This document shows positions 18,470 through 28,078 of a stretch of DNA of 64,000 nucleotides, in pieces. The first letter of the stretch is position 1. Every line of letters begins with the position of its first letter. The stretch spans positions 22,634-86,633 of the forward strand of contig NZ_FQZI01000007.1 of assembly GCF_900142035.1 (NCBI RefSeq), written 5' to 3'. The notes beneath the pieces are model-generated. The model was given only the letters and a program-made list of their open reading frames with translations. It was not told where the DNA came from and ran no database searches. The DNA comes from Flavobacterium terrae (GTDB lineage Bacteria; Bacteroidota; Bacteroidia; Flavobacteriales; Flavobacteriaceae). The position numbers and the translations under genes are program-made.

Positions 18470-19690
18470 CTACATCTTCATTCCTTCCATTGGGTCAGTC
18501 CCTTTTCGGAATTTATATTCGCTATTTATGGCATAAGCCCCAGTAATTACAATCTTTTTTGAAACATCAATCTCTGATTTAATTTCAATCAGTCCATTGC
18601 TTTCTATCCCTGTCTCCACCATAAGGTTTTCGAATATCCCCGGACTTTTTTCAATCCAAATGTAAGAGGCATTTTCTTCTCGGATAACCGCATCTACCGG
18701 AATAAAAATCCCTTTTTTAATTGATTGGTTTAACTTAACCATTGCCTGCATTCCGGGTTTCAATTCCAAATTTTTATTTGGCACTTGCAATCGGATTAAA
18801 AGCAGTCGGGTATCCGGATTGATTTCGGGATTGATGAAAGAAACTTTCGCGTTCATTGTTTTATCGGGGAAATCGGTAAAAGAAACTTTGGCATTTTGTC
18901 CAAGGCTAACATTTTTTGAATAGTTCACGTTTACTTGTGCTTCGAGCCAAAGATTACTTAAATCAGCCAATTTTATTATAGGGGAACCTTCCATCATATA
19001 AGTTCCTTCTGTGGCTATTATTTCTGAAATATAACCACTTGTTGTGCTGTAAAAAGTTGTATACGGTGAAATTACCTTGCTGTTTCTTATGTTCTCGATT
19101 TGTGCATTCGACAATCCGAAGAACAAAAGTTTTTGTTTGGCCGCATTTAGCATATTTTGAGCATTTTTCCCAAAATCACCCGGCATGGAAAGTTGTTTGT
19201 AAGCCGTAAAATAATCCTGCTTGGCTATGGCGATATCTTCACTGTATAAAGAATACAAAGCATCATTTTTACGCACATATCCCCCAATCGTTTTAAAATA
19301 AAGCTTTTCAATTCGTCCCATTGCTCTTGCTGAAATGGTATTGATTTTTTCTTGGTTAATGGTTAAAACTCCCGTATAGCTTTGTTCTAAGCTGTTTTGC
19401 GTTGCTGCAATAGTTTGCGTGGTAATGTTTCCCAGTTGTATTTGTTGTTTGCTTAAACTTATTTCATTTGCTTCTGTATCGTTGTTTTTTATTGGTGTTA
19501 AAGGCATGTGACAAATAGGGCATTTTCCCGGTTTGTCTTCCTTTATTTGTGGATCCATGGAACACGTGTAGAAAGTAGTTTCTTTCCCCATATCATGTCC
19601 TGAATGGTCTTCTTTGTTTTTAGTAGTACATGCAATTACCATCATGAATACTAATAGTACTGTAATACTGCGGTTTATCATCTTTTTCAT
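18470..19690 (-). CDS. RND periplasmic adaptor, CusB type with metal-binding module (copy 1)
   Basis: A 406-residue lipoprotein (VIACTTKNK lipobox near residue 21). The N-terminal metal-binding module is YTCSMDPQI...CPICHMPL near residues 41-66, followed by the lipoyl/barrel-sandwich halves, a short hairpin, a beta-barrel and a membrane-proximal domain as in CusB. The last residues are Met-rich (DPMEGMKM), a likely Cu(I)/Ag(I) contact. It lies two bases downstream of a second adaptor of similar layout. Tandem adaptors for one RND pump may give a mixed hexamer. It receives metal in the periplasm and hands it to the split pump at 22180-25408. Confidence 0.82.
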   Translation of the reverse strand: MKKMINRSITVLLVFMMVIACTTKNKEDHSGHDMGKETTFYTCSMDPQIKEDKPGKCPICHMPLTPIKNNDTEANEISLSKQQIQLGNITTQTIAATQNSLEQSYTGVLTINQEKINTISARAMGRIEKLYFKTIGGYVRKNDALYSLYSEDIAIAKQDYFTAYKQLSMPGDFGKNAQNMLNAAKQKLLFFGLSNAQIENIRNSKVISPYTTFYSTTSGYISEIIATEGTYMMEGSPIIKLADLSNLWLEAQVNVNYSKNVSLGQNAKVSFTDFPDKTMNAKVSFINPEINPDTRLLLIRLQVPNKNLELKPGMQAMVKLNQSIKKGIFIPVDAVIREENASYIWIEKSPGIFENLMVETGIESNGLIEIKSEIDVSKKIVITGAYAINSEYKFRKGTDPMEGMKM

Positions 19691-19692
19691 TC

Positions 19693-20937
19693 TTACTCGG
19701 TTTTAATGAAGCTTTCACTGTCTATTAAATACTGTGCATTTTTAGCTATAGTATCTTTAATGGAAATTCCGTTGATGACTTGAATATAATCTCCCATTTC
19801 AATTCCCGTTTTTATTTCTTTTGCCTTAAAGCCGTTATTCATTTTTATAAAAACTATTTTCTTGTTACCAATGCTGACGAATGCCTGTTTTTGTAACCAA
19901 GTCGCTTTAATCGGGTTAGTTTTTACGCTACCCTGCAAACGTAAACCAATAGGTAGTTTTAATTTAGCATTATTTAAATACACCCGAATCCTATTGGATT
20001 TATCAGATGCGTTAAACTGCGTTTCTATGAAATTTATATTTGCATTGATGCTGTTATTTTCATCTAATTCTGTAGTAATGGTAATGGGTTGATTCATTTT
20101 TAGTAATCCGTTATATCCTTGTAAAACATTAAAAACACCCCATACTTTATCGGTATTCACTAATTTAAAAACAGTTTCGCCCTTTTTTATATAGTTTCCT
20201 TCCTTCACATTTAGTATTTCGGAAGTAGCACTTGCGTTTGACATTGTATTACTATTGACCTCCATTGTTTCCGTCGCGTCAATTATGCCATAAGCAGGGC
20301 TATAAATTGAAATTACGGGATTTGCCCGTTTTGTTGCCATTAAGGAATTAATATGATTACCGCTCATTCCGTAGAGCATTAATTTTTGTTTTGAAGCTTC
20401 AACAATGGAAGTATTAGCAGCATCATTTGAAATTAAATAAATGAAATTTTGCTGTTCCGTAAGTAATTCGGGGCTGTATAAATCAAACAGTTTTTGACCT
20501 TTAGTGACCTTTTGGTATTTGTAATTCACATACATTTTTTCAATTCTTCCACTTATTCTTGCCGCGATGTTTACGGAGGAATTTGGATCGTATGCCACAA
20601 GCCCAGGTAAATTAATTACATTGCTTATCGTTGTATCTTTTGCCATTGTGGTTTGATAATTTCCAACAATAAAATTATCCGTTGGCTTTAAAACATTTTC
20701 GATTGAATTGTTTTCTTCTGTATGATTGTTTGTAATCTTTTTTACTAAAGTCATACCGCAAATAGGACAATTTCCCGGTTTATCCCGAATAATTTCCGGA
20801 TGCATCGAACAGGTATAAACCACTGCTTGTTGTTCGTGACTGGAATGGTTATCCGATTTGGTTGCAAAATAATAGACTGCAAACCCAATCGTTACAATCG
20901 CAATGGTTATTAAGCTGTATTTTAAATATCTGTTCAT
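19693..20937 (-). CDS. RND periplasmic adaptor, CusB type with metal-binding module (copy 2)
   Basis: A 414-residue protein with an N-terminal membrane anchor (residues 7-25, no clear lipobox Cys). The metal-binding module is YTCSMHPEI...CPICGMTL near residues 41-66, followed by adaptor domains as in CusB. It differs from the downstream adaptor in anchoring (uncleaved helix against lipid) and in lacking the Met-rich tail. It starts two bases after the outer-membrane factor gene in the direction of transcription. The two copies share layout but are clearly diverged, so they are old paralogues and not a recent duplication. Confidence 0.82.
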   Translation of the reverse strand: MNRYLKYSLITIAIVTIGFAVYYFATKSDNHSSHEQQAVVYTCSMHPEIIRDKPGNCPICGMTLVKKITNNHTEENNSIENVLKPTDNFIVGNYQTTMAKDTTISNVINLPGLVAYDPNSSVNIAARISGRIEKMYVNYKYQKVTKGQKLFDLYSPELLTEQQNFIYLISNDAANTSIVEASKQKLMLYGMSGNHINSLMATKRANPVISIYSPAYGIIDATETMEVNSNTMSNASATSEILNVKEGNYIKKGETVFKLVNTDKVWGVFNVLQGYNGLLKMNQPITITTELDENNSINANINFIETQFNASDKSNRIRVYLNNAKLKLPIGLRLQGSVKTNPIKATWLQKQAFVSIGNKKIVFIKMNNGFKAKEIKTGIEMGDYIQVINGISIKDTIAKNAQYLIDSESFIKTE

Positions 20938-20939
20938 AA

Positions 20940-22193
20940 TTATTTCGTTTCCAGTTGTTTTTCAATTTCAACCTGTGTTGCCAAAATAGCTTGTAATTTA
21001 TCTAACGAATCCATCTGTGCCATATTTAACGCTTCCCAGGCATCGAGTACAACAAACAAATCTCCCGTATTATTTTGCCAGGCAATAATGGCAGTATCGT
21101 AGTTTTTACGCAAGGCCGGAATAATATTTTTTTCAGCTATATCATATTGTTTTTTAAGATTTGTCAGTTCCGTTTGCATTCCTGAAATCATTCCCGACGC
21201 TTCATTCAGTATCATTTGTTTTTGCCAATTAAGACTTTCATTTTTAATTTGAAAACTACTAATGTTGGCTTTGTTCATTTTGGTTGACCAAGGCATTGGA
21301 ATGGTAACCATTCCCATTAAAGAGAATTGCTGGGGTTGCTGTCCAAAAGCAAACATATGGTCGTATTTAACTCCAAACTCCGGCAAAAACTTTGTCTTTT
21401 CGGCTTCTATTTTCAGTTGATTTAACGCCATTGTTTTTTCAATAGCTTTAATGTCACTTCTGTTTTGGGAAAGCAGCGTTGTATCGGTCTTTATCAGATT
21501 AAAATCGGTTAATTTATATGCCGAATCAATATCAAATGGGGTATTTTTATCCCTTGCCATCAGCATATTAAGCATAATTCGTTTTTGTGCTATGTCATTT
21601 TGCAGCATGACAATCATACTTTGTAATACACTGTATTGAGATTTTGCTTTGTAATATGTTGGTAGTTTGTCCATGTTATATTGATAGCGTATCTCCATAC
21701 TTTTAATCATGTAGTCCAAAAGCAATAAATTATCATTGGCAATTTTTATTTTCTTATTCAGTACAATCCATTGGTAGTAATTTGTTTTTGCCAAAGCATT
21801 GAGCTGATTAATCGTATAATTTTTGTTTTCCTTTTCCACGGAAGACATTGCGTTCATATACTTAAAATCGGCATTCAGCTTTCTGGAATTCGGTATCATT
21901 TGCGTGATTCCCAACATATAAGACCCCATTCCGGGTGACATTTCATCAGCCTTCCACATTTTAGAATTGTAAGGTGTCATGAAAAAACCTGTTTCGACCT
22001 GTGGTGGCATCCAGCTTTTAGCACCTTTTGCAGCTGTATCCATACTTTGGATATCAGCGTCATACATTTTTAATTGCGGATTGTCAGTTTCTATTTTCTT
22101 CAAAACTTCATCCAACGAAAGTGTTTGAGCCCTACTTGAAGTGAGGCTTAAAATCAAACAACCTATTACGATATAATACTTATTCTTTAGCAT
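20940..22193 (-). CDS. TolC/CusC-like outer-membrane factor
   Basis: A 417-residue protein. The signal peptide ends near SSRAQ (residues 19-23) and is followed by LSLDEVLKKIETDNPQLKM, the typical start of TolC-family repeats. Long amphipathic helices form the periplasmic tunnel, in two repeats, with Met-rich segments in the middle (MPWSTKMNKAN). It exports metal across the outer membrane together with the adaptor and RND pump. It overlaps the end of the pump's second half by 14 bases, implying translational coupling in the order pump, channel, adaptor 2, adaptor 1. Confidence 0.82.
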   Translation of the reverse strand: MLKNKYYIVIGCLILSLTSSRAQTLSLDEVLKKIETDNPQLKMYDADIQSMDTAAKGAKSWMPPQVETGFFMTPYNSKMWKADEMSPGMGSYMLGITQMIPNSRKLNADFKYMNAMSSVEKENKNYTINQLNALAKTNYYQWIVLNKKIKIANDNLLLLDYMIKSMEIRYQYNMDKLPTYYKAKSQYSVLQSMIVMLQNDIAQKRIMLNMLMARDKNTPFDIDSAYKLTDFNLIKTDTTLLSQNRSDIKAIEKTMALNQLKIEAEKTKFLPEFGVKYDHMFAFGQQPQQFSLMGMVTIPMPWSTKMNKANISSFQIKNESLNWQKQMILNEASGMISGMQTELTNLKKQYDIAEKNIIPALRKNYDTAIIAWQNNTGDLFVVLDAWEALNMAQMDSLDKLQAILATQVEIEKQLETK

Positions 22194-24117
22194 CTAAAAT
22201 TTCTATTTTACCATTTGCTTTTAGCTCGCGGAGTTTTACCATTTCAAAAACAACTGGTGTTACTAATAAAACATAAATAGTGGACGTAATTGTACCGCCA
22301 ATAAGTGGAACAGTAATAGGAAGCATTACATCGGCTCCGGTTCCTGTTGCCCAAAGAATAGGAATCAGACCAAATAATGAAACGGAAACCGTCATTAGTT
22401 TTGGTCGTAACCTTTTTGCTGATCCATCAATAATATATTGTCTCAATATTTCTTCGGTGATAACCTCATTGCTATTTCCGTATTTCTCCACCATTTTGTT
22501 CATGGATTCATTTAAATAAATGGTCATTAGCATTGCCGTTTCTATGGCCATTCCAAACAAGGCAATAAACCCGACAGCTACCGCTACAGACAAGTTAATA
22601 CCATAAAAATAGACCATAAAAATTCCACCAATTAATGCAAATGGTACGGTTATCATGGTGATTAAGGCTTCTTTCATGGAACGATAGGTAAAGTATAGGA
22701 TAAGGAAAATAATAACGACCACTATAGGCAATATCAGACTTAATGTTTTGTTAGCTCTGATTTGGTTTTCCCATTGTCCGCTCCATTCCACGTAATATCC
22801 TTTGGGCATTTTAGTCATCATTGCATTTAATTTTTTCTGTGCTTCTTTTACCGTACTGCCCAAATCACGTTCACGAACATTAAACAATACACTACCTCGA
22901 AGCATTGCGTTTTCACTGTTTATCATTGGTGGTCCATCACTTATCTTTACATCAGCAACCGTTTCCAACGGAATTGGACCAAATTGCATCGTTTGTATTT
23001 GCAATTTTTTTAAAGCGTCAAGGCTATTTCGATATTCCTGAGCATATCTTGCATTTACAGAGAATCGTTGTCTTCCTTCAATGGTTGTAGTCAGTTTCAT
23101 TCCACCGATAGCCGCTTCGACAACATTATTGATATCATCAATGGAAAGTCCATATCGACCAATAACTTCTCGTTTTGCTTCAATATCTATATATTTACCA
23201 CCTGTGATAGGTTCTGCATATAAATCTTTTACTCCTGAAGTACCCTCCAATGTTTTTTTGATTTTTTGAGATAAAACATCGATTGTATCTAAACTTGCAC
23301 CGTAAATTTTTATTCCAACATCCGTTCGAATACCCGTAGAAAGCATGTTGATACGATTGATAATAGGCTGTGTAAAACCGTTTGTTACTCCAGGAATTTG
23401 CAGTTTATTATTTATTTCAGTGATAATATCATTTTTTGTTTTGTCCTCTCTCCATTCCGTTTCGGGTTTTAACAAAATAATAGTTTCAATCATACTTATC
23501 GGACTGTTATCGGTGGCTGTGTTTGCCCTACCCGCTTTTCCTAAAACATGATCTACTTCTGGTACTGATTTTATTAGTTTGTCCTGTACTTGCAAAATCC
23601 TTTTTGCTTCAGAATTTGATACATCCGGTAATGTTACCGGCATAAATAAAATAGAGCCTTCATCTAACGGAGGCATGAATTCCGACCCTAAACGGGTAAA
23701 CATTAACACGCCAATCAGTAATGCCGCAATATTGAAACCCAATATTGTTTTACGCCATTTTAAACAAAAGGTTAATATTGGCGTATAGATTGCTTCCAGT
23801 TTGCTATTGATTGGATTTTTTTCTTCCGGACGAAGTTTTCCTTTGAGTAAGAAGCTGATTAGCACTGGTGTTAGTGTGATGGCCAAAAAAGCATCGACAA
23901 TAAGAATAAAGGATTTTGTATACGCTAATGGACTAAATAATTTACCTTCCATTCCCGTCAGAAGAAACACCGGTAAAAAAGAGGCAATTACAATGATTGT
24001 TGAATAAAAAACCCCTGGCCCCACCAATTTAGATGATGCTTCAATTATCTTGAGTTTCTCTTCTGAAGATAATGGATCCTGTTCTTTTTTGAATATTTTT
24101 AATAGTTTCTCTTTCAT
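22180..24117 (-). CDS. CusA-type RND metal pump, C-terminal part of a split gene
   Basis: A 645-residue protein that begins in the cytoplasmic loop after the fourth or fifth membrane helix of a normal pump (ASSKLVGPGVFYSTIIVIASFLP at the start) and runs to the C-terminus with the second porter domain and helices up to 12. The ATG at 24117 lies one base after the TAA of the preceding reading frame. Together the two pieces total 1074 residues, the normal length of CusA/CzcA, with no evident missing sequence. It is either a naturally split, coupled pair or a gene interrupted by a one-base frameshift in a tolerant loop. Confidence 0.75.
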   Translation of the reverse strand: MKEKLLKIFKKEQDPLSSEEKLKIIEASSKLVGPGVFYSTIIVIASFLPVFLLTGMEGKLFSPLAYTKSFILIVDAFLAITLTPVLISFLLKGKLRPEEKNPINSKLEAIYTPILTFCLKWRKTILGFNIAALLIGVLMFTRLGSEFMPPLDEGSILFMPVTLPDVSNSEAKRILQVQDKLIKSVPEVDHVLGKAGRANTATDNSPISMIETIILLKPETEWREDKTKNDIITEINNKLQIPGVTNGFTQPIINRINMLSTGIRTDVGIKIYGASLDTIDVLSQKIKKTLEGTSGVKDLYAEPITGGKYIDIEAKREVIGRYGLSIDDINNVVEAAIGGMKLTTTIEGRQRFSVNARYAQEYRNSLDALKKLQIQTMQFGPIPLETVADVKISDGPPMINSENAMLRGSVLFNVRERDLGSTVKEAQKKLNAMMTKMPKGYYVEWSGQWENQIRANKTLSLILPIVVVIIFLILYFTYRSMKEALITMITVPFALIGGIFMVYFYGINLSVAVAVGFIALFGMAIETAMLMTIYLNESMNKMVEKYGNSNEVITEEILRQYIIDGSAKRLRPKLMTVSVSLFGLIPILWATGTGADVMLPITVPLIGGTITSTIYVLLVTPVVFEMVKLRELKANGKIEILDAKE

Positions 24118-24118
24118 C

Positions 24119-25408
24119 TTAAACGGATTCTTTATTGTTAGCCATTTCTTCCTGTTTCTCCGAAATATTTCGATATGAATTTTCCACCATTACAATACCA
24201 TCGTCGACAACCACTCCGATAGCCAGCGCAATACCCGTTAATGACATAATATTGGAAGAGATGCCGAAAGCCTCAAGTAAAATAAAGCCAACGGCTACAG
24301 ATATAGGAAGCTGAATAAGGATAATTAAGGCACTTCTCCAATGGAAAAGAAAAATGAGTATAACAAGTGATACTGCTATCATTTCTTCAATTAGCGTTCC
24401 TTTGACTGATGCAATGGCTTTTTCTATCAGTTCACTCCTATCATACGAAGTTTTAAAAGAGACCCCTTCCGGTAACCCTTTTTCGACCTCTTTCATTTTT
24501 TCTTTTACCGCTTTTATTACTTTGTCGGCATTTTCTCCGTAACGCATTACTACAATTCCACCAACAACTTCTCCTTTTCCGTTTTCATCAAAAATTCCCA
24601 ATCGTAAATCACCTCCCATTTGTATTGAACCAATATCTTTTACCCGCACAGGAACAGCATTGTAATTTTTTATGGCAATATTCTCTACATCTTTGATATT
24701 CTTGATATATCCCAAACCTCTTACGATATACGACATATTGCTCATTTCAAATTTTCGCCCTCCAACATCATTGTTATTTGATTTTACGGCATTCATAACT
24801 TCCATCATGCTGACATTATAATATTGCATTTTGAGCGGATCTAAAACCAATTGGTATTGTTTTTCGAATCCACCAAAAGAAGCTACTTCCGCTACACCAG
24901 GAACTGTTTGCAATGCAAATTTCACATACCAGTCTTGTAAAGCTCTTTGTTCTCCCAAGTCCATACCCTTGGCGTCTAAATGATACCAAAAAATATGGCC
25001 AACTCCTGTACCATCAGGACCCAATGTTGGAACAACGTCTTGTGGAAGTAGACGTTGTGCATAATTTAGTCTTTCCAATACTCGGGTTCTTGCCCAATAG
25101 GTATCTACATTATCTTCAAAAATGATATATACAAAGCTCATCCCAAACATGGAGGCACCACGTATGTTTTTAACTTTTGGTATCCCCTGAAGGTTGGAAA
25201 CCAAAGGATAGGTCACTTGTGCTTCTATTACCTGCGGACTTCTTCCCATCCATTCCGTAAAAACAATAACCTGGTTTTCTGATAAATCAGGGATGGCATC
25301 AATAGGATTCTGTTGCACACTGTAAACTCCCCAACCAAATAGTCCAGCTGCAACAAGCAGCACTATAAAACGGTTTTTTAAGGAGAATGAAATCAATTTT
25401 TCGACCAT
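24119..25408 (-). CDS. CusA-type RND metal pump, N-terminal part of a split gene
   Basis: A 429-residue protein starting MVEKLISFSLKNRF with the first membrane helix and the first porter and docking domains. It ends after the helix-4 motif GIALAIGVVVDDGIVMVEN and a short cytoplasmic tail (EEMANNKESV). In intact pumps that tail continues for about 20-30 residues into the region now encoded by the next frame. Stop and start are arranged as TAA-G-ATG. The break falls in the least conserved cytoplasmic loop, where a split need not destroy function, but a recent frameshift or a base-call error is also possible. Confidence 0.75.
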   Translation of the reverse strand: MVEKLISFSLKNRFIVLLVAAGLFGWGVYSVQQNPIDAIPDLSENQVIVFTEWMGRSPQVIEAQVTYPLVSNLQGIPKVKNIRGASMFGMSFVYIIFEDNVDTYWARTRVLERLNYAQRLLPQDVVPTLGPDGTGVGHIFWYHLDAKGMDLGEQRALQDWYVKFALQTVPGVAEVASFGGFEKQYQLVLDPLKMQYYNVSMMEVMNAVKSNNNDVGGRKFEMSNMSYIVRGLGYIKNIKDVENIAIKNYNAVPVRVKDIGSIQMGGDLRLGIFDENGKGEVVGGIVVMRYGENADKVIKAVKEKMKEVEKGLPEGVSFKTSYDRSELIEKAIASVKGTLIEEMIAVSLVILIFLFHWRSALIILIQLPISVAVGFILLEAFGISSNIMSLTGIALAIGVVVDDGIVMVENSYRNISEKQEEMANNKESV

Positions 25409-25498
25409 ACTGTTTATTATTTATTAGTCAGGAAGTTCTACAAAATTCCAGAAGATTTGCAGGACATTCTTATCTAACTAATGGTATTAATTTACGAG

Positions 25499-25750
25499 CT
25501 ATTTTGTGACTTCTTCAGTCAATTCCATACCGCATTTTGTGCATTTGTCCCCTTTATTTCCAGTAACTTCCGGATGCATTGGACAGGCATACATTTTTGA
25601 ATCGCTTTCCATAGTTTTAGAATTATGATCCACCATGGTGGAGTCATGGCTCATCATTTCTGAATTATTAGTTTCAGCTTCTTTGTTTTTTTGGTTACAA
25701 GAAGTCATTACGAATGCCATTAGAACGGCAGAAAAGATTATTTTTTTCAT
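25499..25750 (-). CDS. small lipoprotein with a YTCPMHP-type metal-binding module
   Basis: An 83-residue lipoprotein. The signal ends in the lipobox VMTSC near residue 18. A Met/His/Asp/Ser-rich linker (SEMMSHDSTMVDHNSKTME) leads to the module YACPMHPEVTG...CTKCGMEL near residues 53-77. The same module occurs in the copper ATPase and both CusB-like adaptors here, so this is a free-standing version, probably a periplasmic or outer-membrane Cu(I)/Ag(I) chaperone that loads the efflux complex. It lies 90 bases upstream of the pump gene on the same strand. Confidence 0.75.
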   Translation of the reverse strand: MKKIIFSAVLMAFVMTSCNQKNKEAETNNSEMMSHDSTMVDHNSKTMESDSKMYACPMHPEVTGNKGDKCTKCGMELTEEVTK

Positions 25751-25855
25751 ATTATTAGATTTAGATTATGTATTACTTTTATTATTAAAAGTACGAATAA
25801 TCATGTACAATTAATTGTATAATTAATTATAAATTAAAACGTTACAGTTTTAAAA

Positions 25856-26731
25856 CTAATTAATTGTTTCAACAGTTTTACCACAACTTAACATCATTGA
25901 ACCATAGTATGGATTTTTGACTGCATTCTCTTTACTTAACCAATTTGCCCCTTTACCATCATTTGCCATTGGACAAAACTGATAGTACACCGGAGTTTCA
26001 TTTTTAGAAACTTTGATTAAAGTATAAATGTCTTTTGATAAAGTCATAAAGTGTTCCCGTTGGTGTTTTACATCCTTAGTGTCTGCAATATGTTCCGCAT
26101 CTTCTCTCAATTGGTTTACAACTTTCATCCATACCATATGCACATCCATTTCCAGCTTATCCATTTTTACACCGTTAATTGCAGCCAATAATTCTTTGGA
26201 AGCTATAGCCGTTGCATTACCATCAGACTTAACCAAAGCGTCCTTAACAATAAAGTAATTATCAAAAACTATTTTTAAATGATTTTCTTTCTGATTTTCA
26301 GATACTGATGCTTCATTATGATTACCGTGAGATGAATGGTCTTCATTGGATGCCATAGCAGTAGTTGTTTCATTTACAGCAACTTTAGCAACCCTATCAT
26401 ATTGACAACACCCATGAAGGTTATTGTAAACATCATCAGGTGCAAGGAATTTATCACTATCGTATCCTGCTAATGCTATTTTTTTTAGTATTTCATCTTG
26501 TGATATTTTTTTGACATCATAAGTAAATGTGGCTATTTTCGTATCCTGATCCCAATCTACTTCTGCTACTTTTTTCAAACTACCTGCTTTTTCGATAGTT
26601 GCCTCACACATACCACAGTTTCCATATACCTTAACGGTTTCTGTTTTGGCGTTGCTAATTTGAGCATTAGACACAACCGCTGATAGCAATAGTGTCAATA
26701 TCACCATTGCTTTTATAAATGATTTGTTCAT
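25856..26731 (-). CDS. secreted HMA + DUF3347 protein, likely metal chaperone
   Basis: A 291-residue exported protein. The signal peptide (MVILTLLLSAVVSNAQ) is followed by an HMA-like domain with YGNCGMCEATIEKAG near residues 35-49 and a CC pair (LHGCCQYDR) near 112, then a His-rich linker (NEDHSSHGNHNE). DUF3347 covers residues 150-290, with the metal-ligand pattern QFCPMANDGKGANW and MMLSCGK near the end. DUF3347 domains are known from CusB-like proteins and bind Cu through Met/Cys residues. It should pick up metal in the periplasm for the efflux system. It starts its own unit upstream of the lipoprotein and pump genes. Confidence 0.78.
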   Translation of the reverse strand: MNKSFIKAMVILTLLLSAVVSNAQISNAKTETVKVYGNCGMCEATIEKAGSLKKVAEVDWDQDTKIATFTYDVKKISQDEILKKIALAGYDSDKFLAPDDVYNNLHGCCQYDRVAKVAVNETTTAMASNEDHSSHGNHNEASVSENQKENHLKIVFDNYFIVKDALVKSDGNATAIASKELLAAINGVKMDKLEMDVHMVWMKVVNQLREDAEHIADTKDVKHQREHFMTLSKDIYTLIKVSKNETPVYYQFCPMANDGKGANWLSKENAVKNPYYGSMMLSCGKTVETIN

Positions 26732-26927
26732 TGAATTATGATTTTAGAAACAGTGCTTTAGCAAACAATGTTTCAATTTAAAAATTGATTTAATTAGAGA
26801 ATACAGCTTGATTAAGTCAAAACAAACGATAAAAGATTGTTTTAGAACAAAAAAAAAAACTGTAAATGAATTTGGAATAGCAATGCTGCTATAGAATTGA
26901 CGCACTTGTGGCTATCAAAAAAGAAAT

Positions 26928-27299
26928 TTAGCTTATTTTAGGGATAAGCCATAAAGAATAAAAGCCAGAAGAAATATTGGCCTCGTTGTGAAAAAAGTTT
27001 TGTTTTTTATCACTTATAACATAAAGACGGTTTTTGATTTCAATGTCGTTGAAAGTAACTACACTAAAATGTACTGTGGAGGTAGATGTACAATTTGAAT
27101 TACCACATTTACCACCACATCCTTTTTCAGAATTATTTTTTTTATCGCAGCAAGATTTTTTTTCAGATTTAGTATCTGTTTTCTTTTTATCGCAACAAGA
27201 TTTTTCTGTTTTTGGATTGTCCTTACTGCACGCAAAAACCTCACTAGGCATAAAAAAAATGCCCAACACAAAGATTAAAACTATATGAAACTTTTTCAT
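26928..27299 (-). CDS. secreted Cys-rich protein with repeated SCCDKK motifs
   Basis: A 123-residue protein. The signal peptide (VLIFVLGIFFMPSEVFA) is followed by a lysine/cysteine-rich segment with two SCCDKK copies, then GCGGKCGNSNC and a beta-rich C-terminal half (VHFSVVTFNDIEI). The paired cysteines suggest binding of soft metal ions. The start ATG at 27299 is preferred over a GTG two codons earlier. A TAAATTTG element (27319-27326 on this strand) fits as its promoter. It lies at the start of the metal block next to the element-maintenance genes and has no named family that I recognise. Confidence 0.6.
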   Translation of the reverse strand: MKKFHIVLIFVLGIFFMPSEVFACSKDNPKTEKSCCDKKKTDTKSEKKSCCDKKNNSEKGCGGKCGNSNCTSTSTVHFSVVTFNDIEIKNRLYVISDKKQNFFHNEANISSGFYSLWLIPKIS

Positions 27300-27318
27300 T
27301 TGCACTAAATAACAAAAT

Positions 27319-27326
27319 CAAATTTA
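27319..27326 (-). promoter_or_regulatory. -7 promoter element
   Basis: TAAATTTG on the minus strand matches the Bacteroidota -7 consensus TAnnTTTG, 20 bases upstream of the ATG of the Cys-rich protein. No good -33 element was found. Confidence 0.4.
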
Positions 27327-27421
27327 TGAAATTTAAACCAATTTGTATTAAATAATTGCAAAAAAACTCATTCTTCTTTATTCTACCTATAATCACTATT
27401 ATGAATAATTCAACAGTACTT

Positions 27422-28078
27422 TCAACGTTTGTCTTTTGAATTTCTGTCAAAAGTTATTAGGTTTACCATACTTCTTAAACGACTTCTAAGCCGGTTTCCG
27501 TAAAGATTTTCAATTTCTGAGGCAGAGAGATTTGTAGTTATATGCGTTACTGTATTATTCTCGACAAACTGTTCATAACGACTTATGAGTATTTCTGCCA
27601 TTACATTGCAATCGTTACCGAAGTGCTTGATTTGCTGTTCAGCTCCTAAATCGTCAAAACAATAACCTGTCAAACGGTTTTGATTAGTCGCTTTTTGAGT
27701 ATATAAATTTAAAGCCTCATAACCTCGTTTTGCAAATTCAAAGGAAACTTCCCTAGTCGATTTTATTTTGTAGTCATACTTGGATGGTACGAACGGTTTT
27801 ATCAGGTGTATGATTGATGTTTTTCCACAACCAACGGGACCCGATAGTATGATTCCTTTGTTAAGATCTAAACCTAACTTCAAAGCATTTTCGGTATCTT
27901 GGATTGCATATATAAGCAACTTACAAATAACCGGTTTATCCTCTTCGTATATTTTGAAGCTTTGTCCATAGGTTTGTTTCCCTTGCTGCTCAAGGTATCT
28001 AAAACATTGTTCTAAATTGTACGTTCTAAAATTATTTTTTACAACGAACGTGCTGGTAAAACTATAGTGGTTCTGCAT
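27422..28078 (-). CDS. DnaC-like helicase-loader ATPase
   Basis: A 218-residue AAA+ protein with Walker A GPVGCGKTS near residues 78-86, Walker B GYCFDDLGAE near 143-152, a sensor region THITTNLSASEIENLYG, and arginines in GNRLRSRLRSM near 194-204. This matches the DnaC/IstB-like helicase-loader group. It overlaps the upstream DnaD-like gene by 17 bases, so the two are translationally coupled. DnaD/DnaC-type pairs load the replicative helicase in many phages and elements, so this is probably the element's own replication-start module. The short N-terminal region before the ATPase core would contact the helicase or the DnaD-like partner. Confidence 0.75.
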   Translation of the reverse strand: MQNHYSFTSTFVVKNNFRTYNLEQCFRYLEQQGKQTYGQSFKIYEEDKPVICKLLIYAIQDTENALKLGLDLNKGIILSGPVGCGKTSIIHLIKPFVPSKYDYKIKSTREVSFEFAKRGYEALNLYTQKATNQNRLTGYCFDDLGAEQQIKHFGNDCNVMAEILISRYEQFVENNTVTHITTNLSASEIENLYGNRLRSRLRSMVNLITFDRNSKDKR

